Position numbers and translations under genes: made by a program
Source of the DNA: Pohlia nutans
Taxonomy: Eukaryota > Streptophyta > Bryopsida > Bryales > Mniaceae
Direction of reading: 5' to 3'
DNA length: 64,000 nucleotides
NCBI GenBank assembly: GCA_022496805.1
Contig: CM040087.1
Coordinates: 7,328,001 to 7,392,000, forward strand
Part shown: one piece after another, positions 63,464 through 64,000 of the stretch
How the letters are laid out: the number at the start of each line of letters is the position of its first letter
How positions within the stretch are numbered: the stretch's first letter is position 1
The notes under the pieces: generated by a model
What the model was told of the DNA's origin: nothing
Database searches by the model: none
Seen by the model: the letters and a program-made list of their open reading frames with translations, nothing else

Positions 63464-64000
63464 ATTACTCCGGCCTTTAAATAAGCCTGGGGCTTCTAAG
63501 TATGCTGATTCCATTATTCAAGCCACTAAGACTGAGACTAAAAGCTTATTTGCTTTCTCGTTTTTCGAGCCATTAAGGTAATAGGGCAAGCTCTATATGA
63601 ATCGTTTTTATTTTTATAAAAACCCTTACCTACTGCTCTGCATGCATACCTTACCTGGCAGACTCTGTAACACTTGAGTCTCTCTTCTGATCGCTTCTTG
63701 ACGGCGCATTAGAGGCTGTGCTTTAATTGCAAATTAAGACCGACCCACCTCTTCAATTCTTCTGAAAATTGAAATTTCTCCCCCGCAAGAATGGCTTGCC
63801 TCGGGAGTGTGCTTTGCTCTTACTTAGAAAGCAGGCTGAGTTTTCAGTCTTTCTCAGACGTGAAGCTGTCCGTGCACTCTTTTTGTCGATCGGTACTGTG
63901 TATGCAGAGCGGCGATTACAATGGCTCCTGGCTCTAAAATCAGCGGACAACAGGTTCAAACAACAGGACTCCAATTTGCTTGAGCATTTTTATAACTTGC

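Larger units (their letters stand above)
60954..64000. other. NCED upstream region and spacer
   Basis: No second gene recognised. It contains the presumed NCED promoter, a G-box at 61456 and a T34 run (63426-63459). Reading frames here are short and unsupported. Confidence 0.4.

Overview
The window is nuclear DNA of a land plant. It holds plant-type genes split by GT-AG introns: an intronless 9-cis-epoxycarotenoid dioxygenase (NCED), a mitochondrial COQ2/PPT1-type prenyltransferase, the 26S proteasome ATPase RPT4, an XS-domain (SGS3-like) silencing protein and a PP2C-kinase fusion known from plants. It also holds a Ty1/copia element primed by initiator tRNA-Met and a Stowaway-type MITE. About five genes in 64 kb, kb-scale introns and AT-rich repeat-filled spacers suggest a mid-sized to large genome. 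I cannot name the species.

Layout. 1-2.9 kb: a repeat block around the last COQ2 exon. 2.5-9.8 kb: COQ2 on the minus strand, with one internal exon apparently missing and MITEs in its introns. 10.1-14.7 kb: a decayed colinear duplicate of roughly 1-6.9 kb, with a dead copy of COQ2 exon 3, invaded by transposons. 14.9-20.2 kb: nested DNA elements. 20.2-25.7 kb: a decayed copia element that carries a spliced antisense gene ending in an RNase H1/viroplasmin-type domain. 26-30 kb: MITEs and a hAT-like element. 30.9-36.6 kb: PP2C-kinase gene (+). 37.6-41.4 kb: SGS3-like gene (-). 43.1-48.3 kb: RPT4 (+). 48.3-59.2 kb: gene-poor, with MITEs and an inverted copy of the 15-16.5 kb region. 59.2-61.0 kb: NCED (-) with a G-box upstream. 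61-64 kb: no gene recognised.

The most striking feature is a swarm of short elements scattered over the window (introns included). They start CCC(C)TAAA or CCCTTAAA, end with the inverse, and sit in duplicated TTAA. Two filled sites can be compared with empty sites inside the window, and in one RPT4 intron three elements are nested. TTAA target duplication with CCC...GGG ends is the hallmark of the piggyBac superfamily, which to my knowledge is hardly described in land plants. No transposase is visible here.

The genes do not form a functional cluster: ubiquinone synthesis (COQ2), ABA synthesis (NCED), protein turnover (RPT4), RNA silencing (SGS3-like) and phospho-signalling (PP2C-kinase) are simply neighbours.
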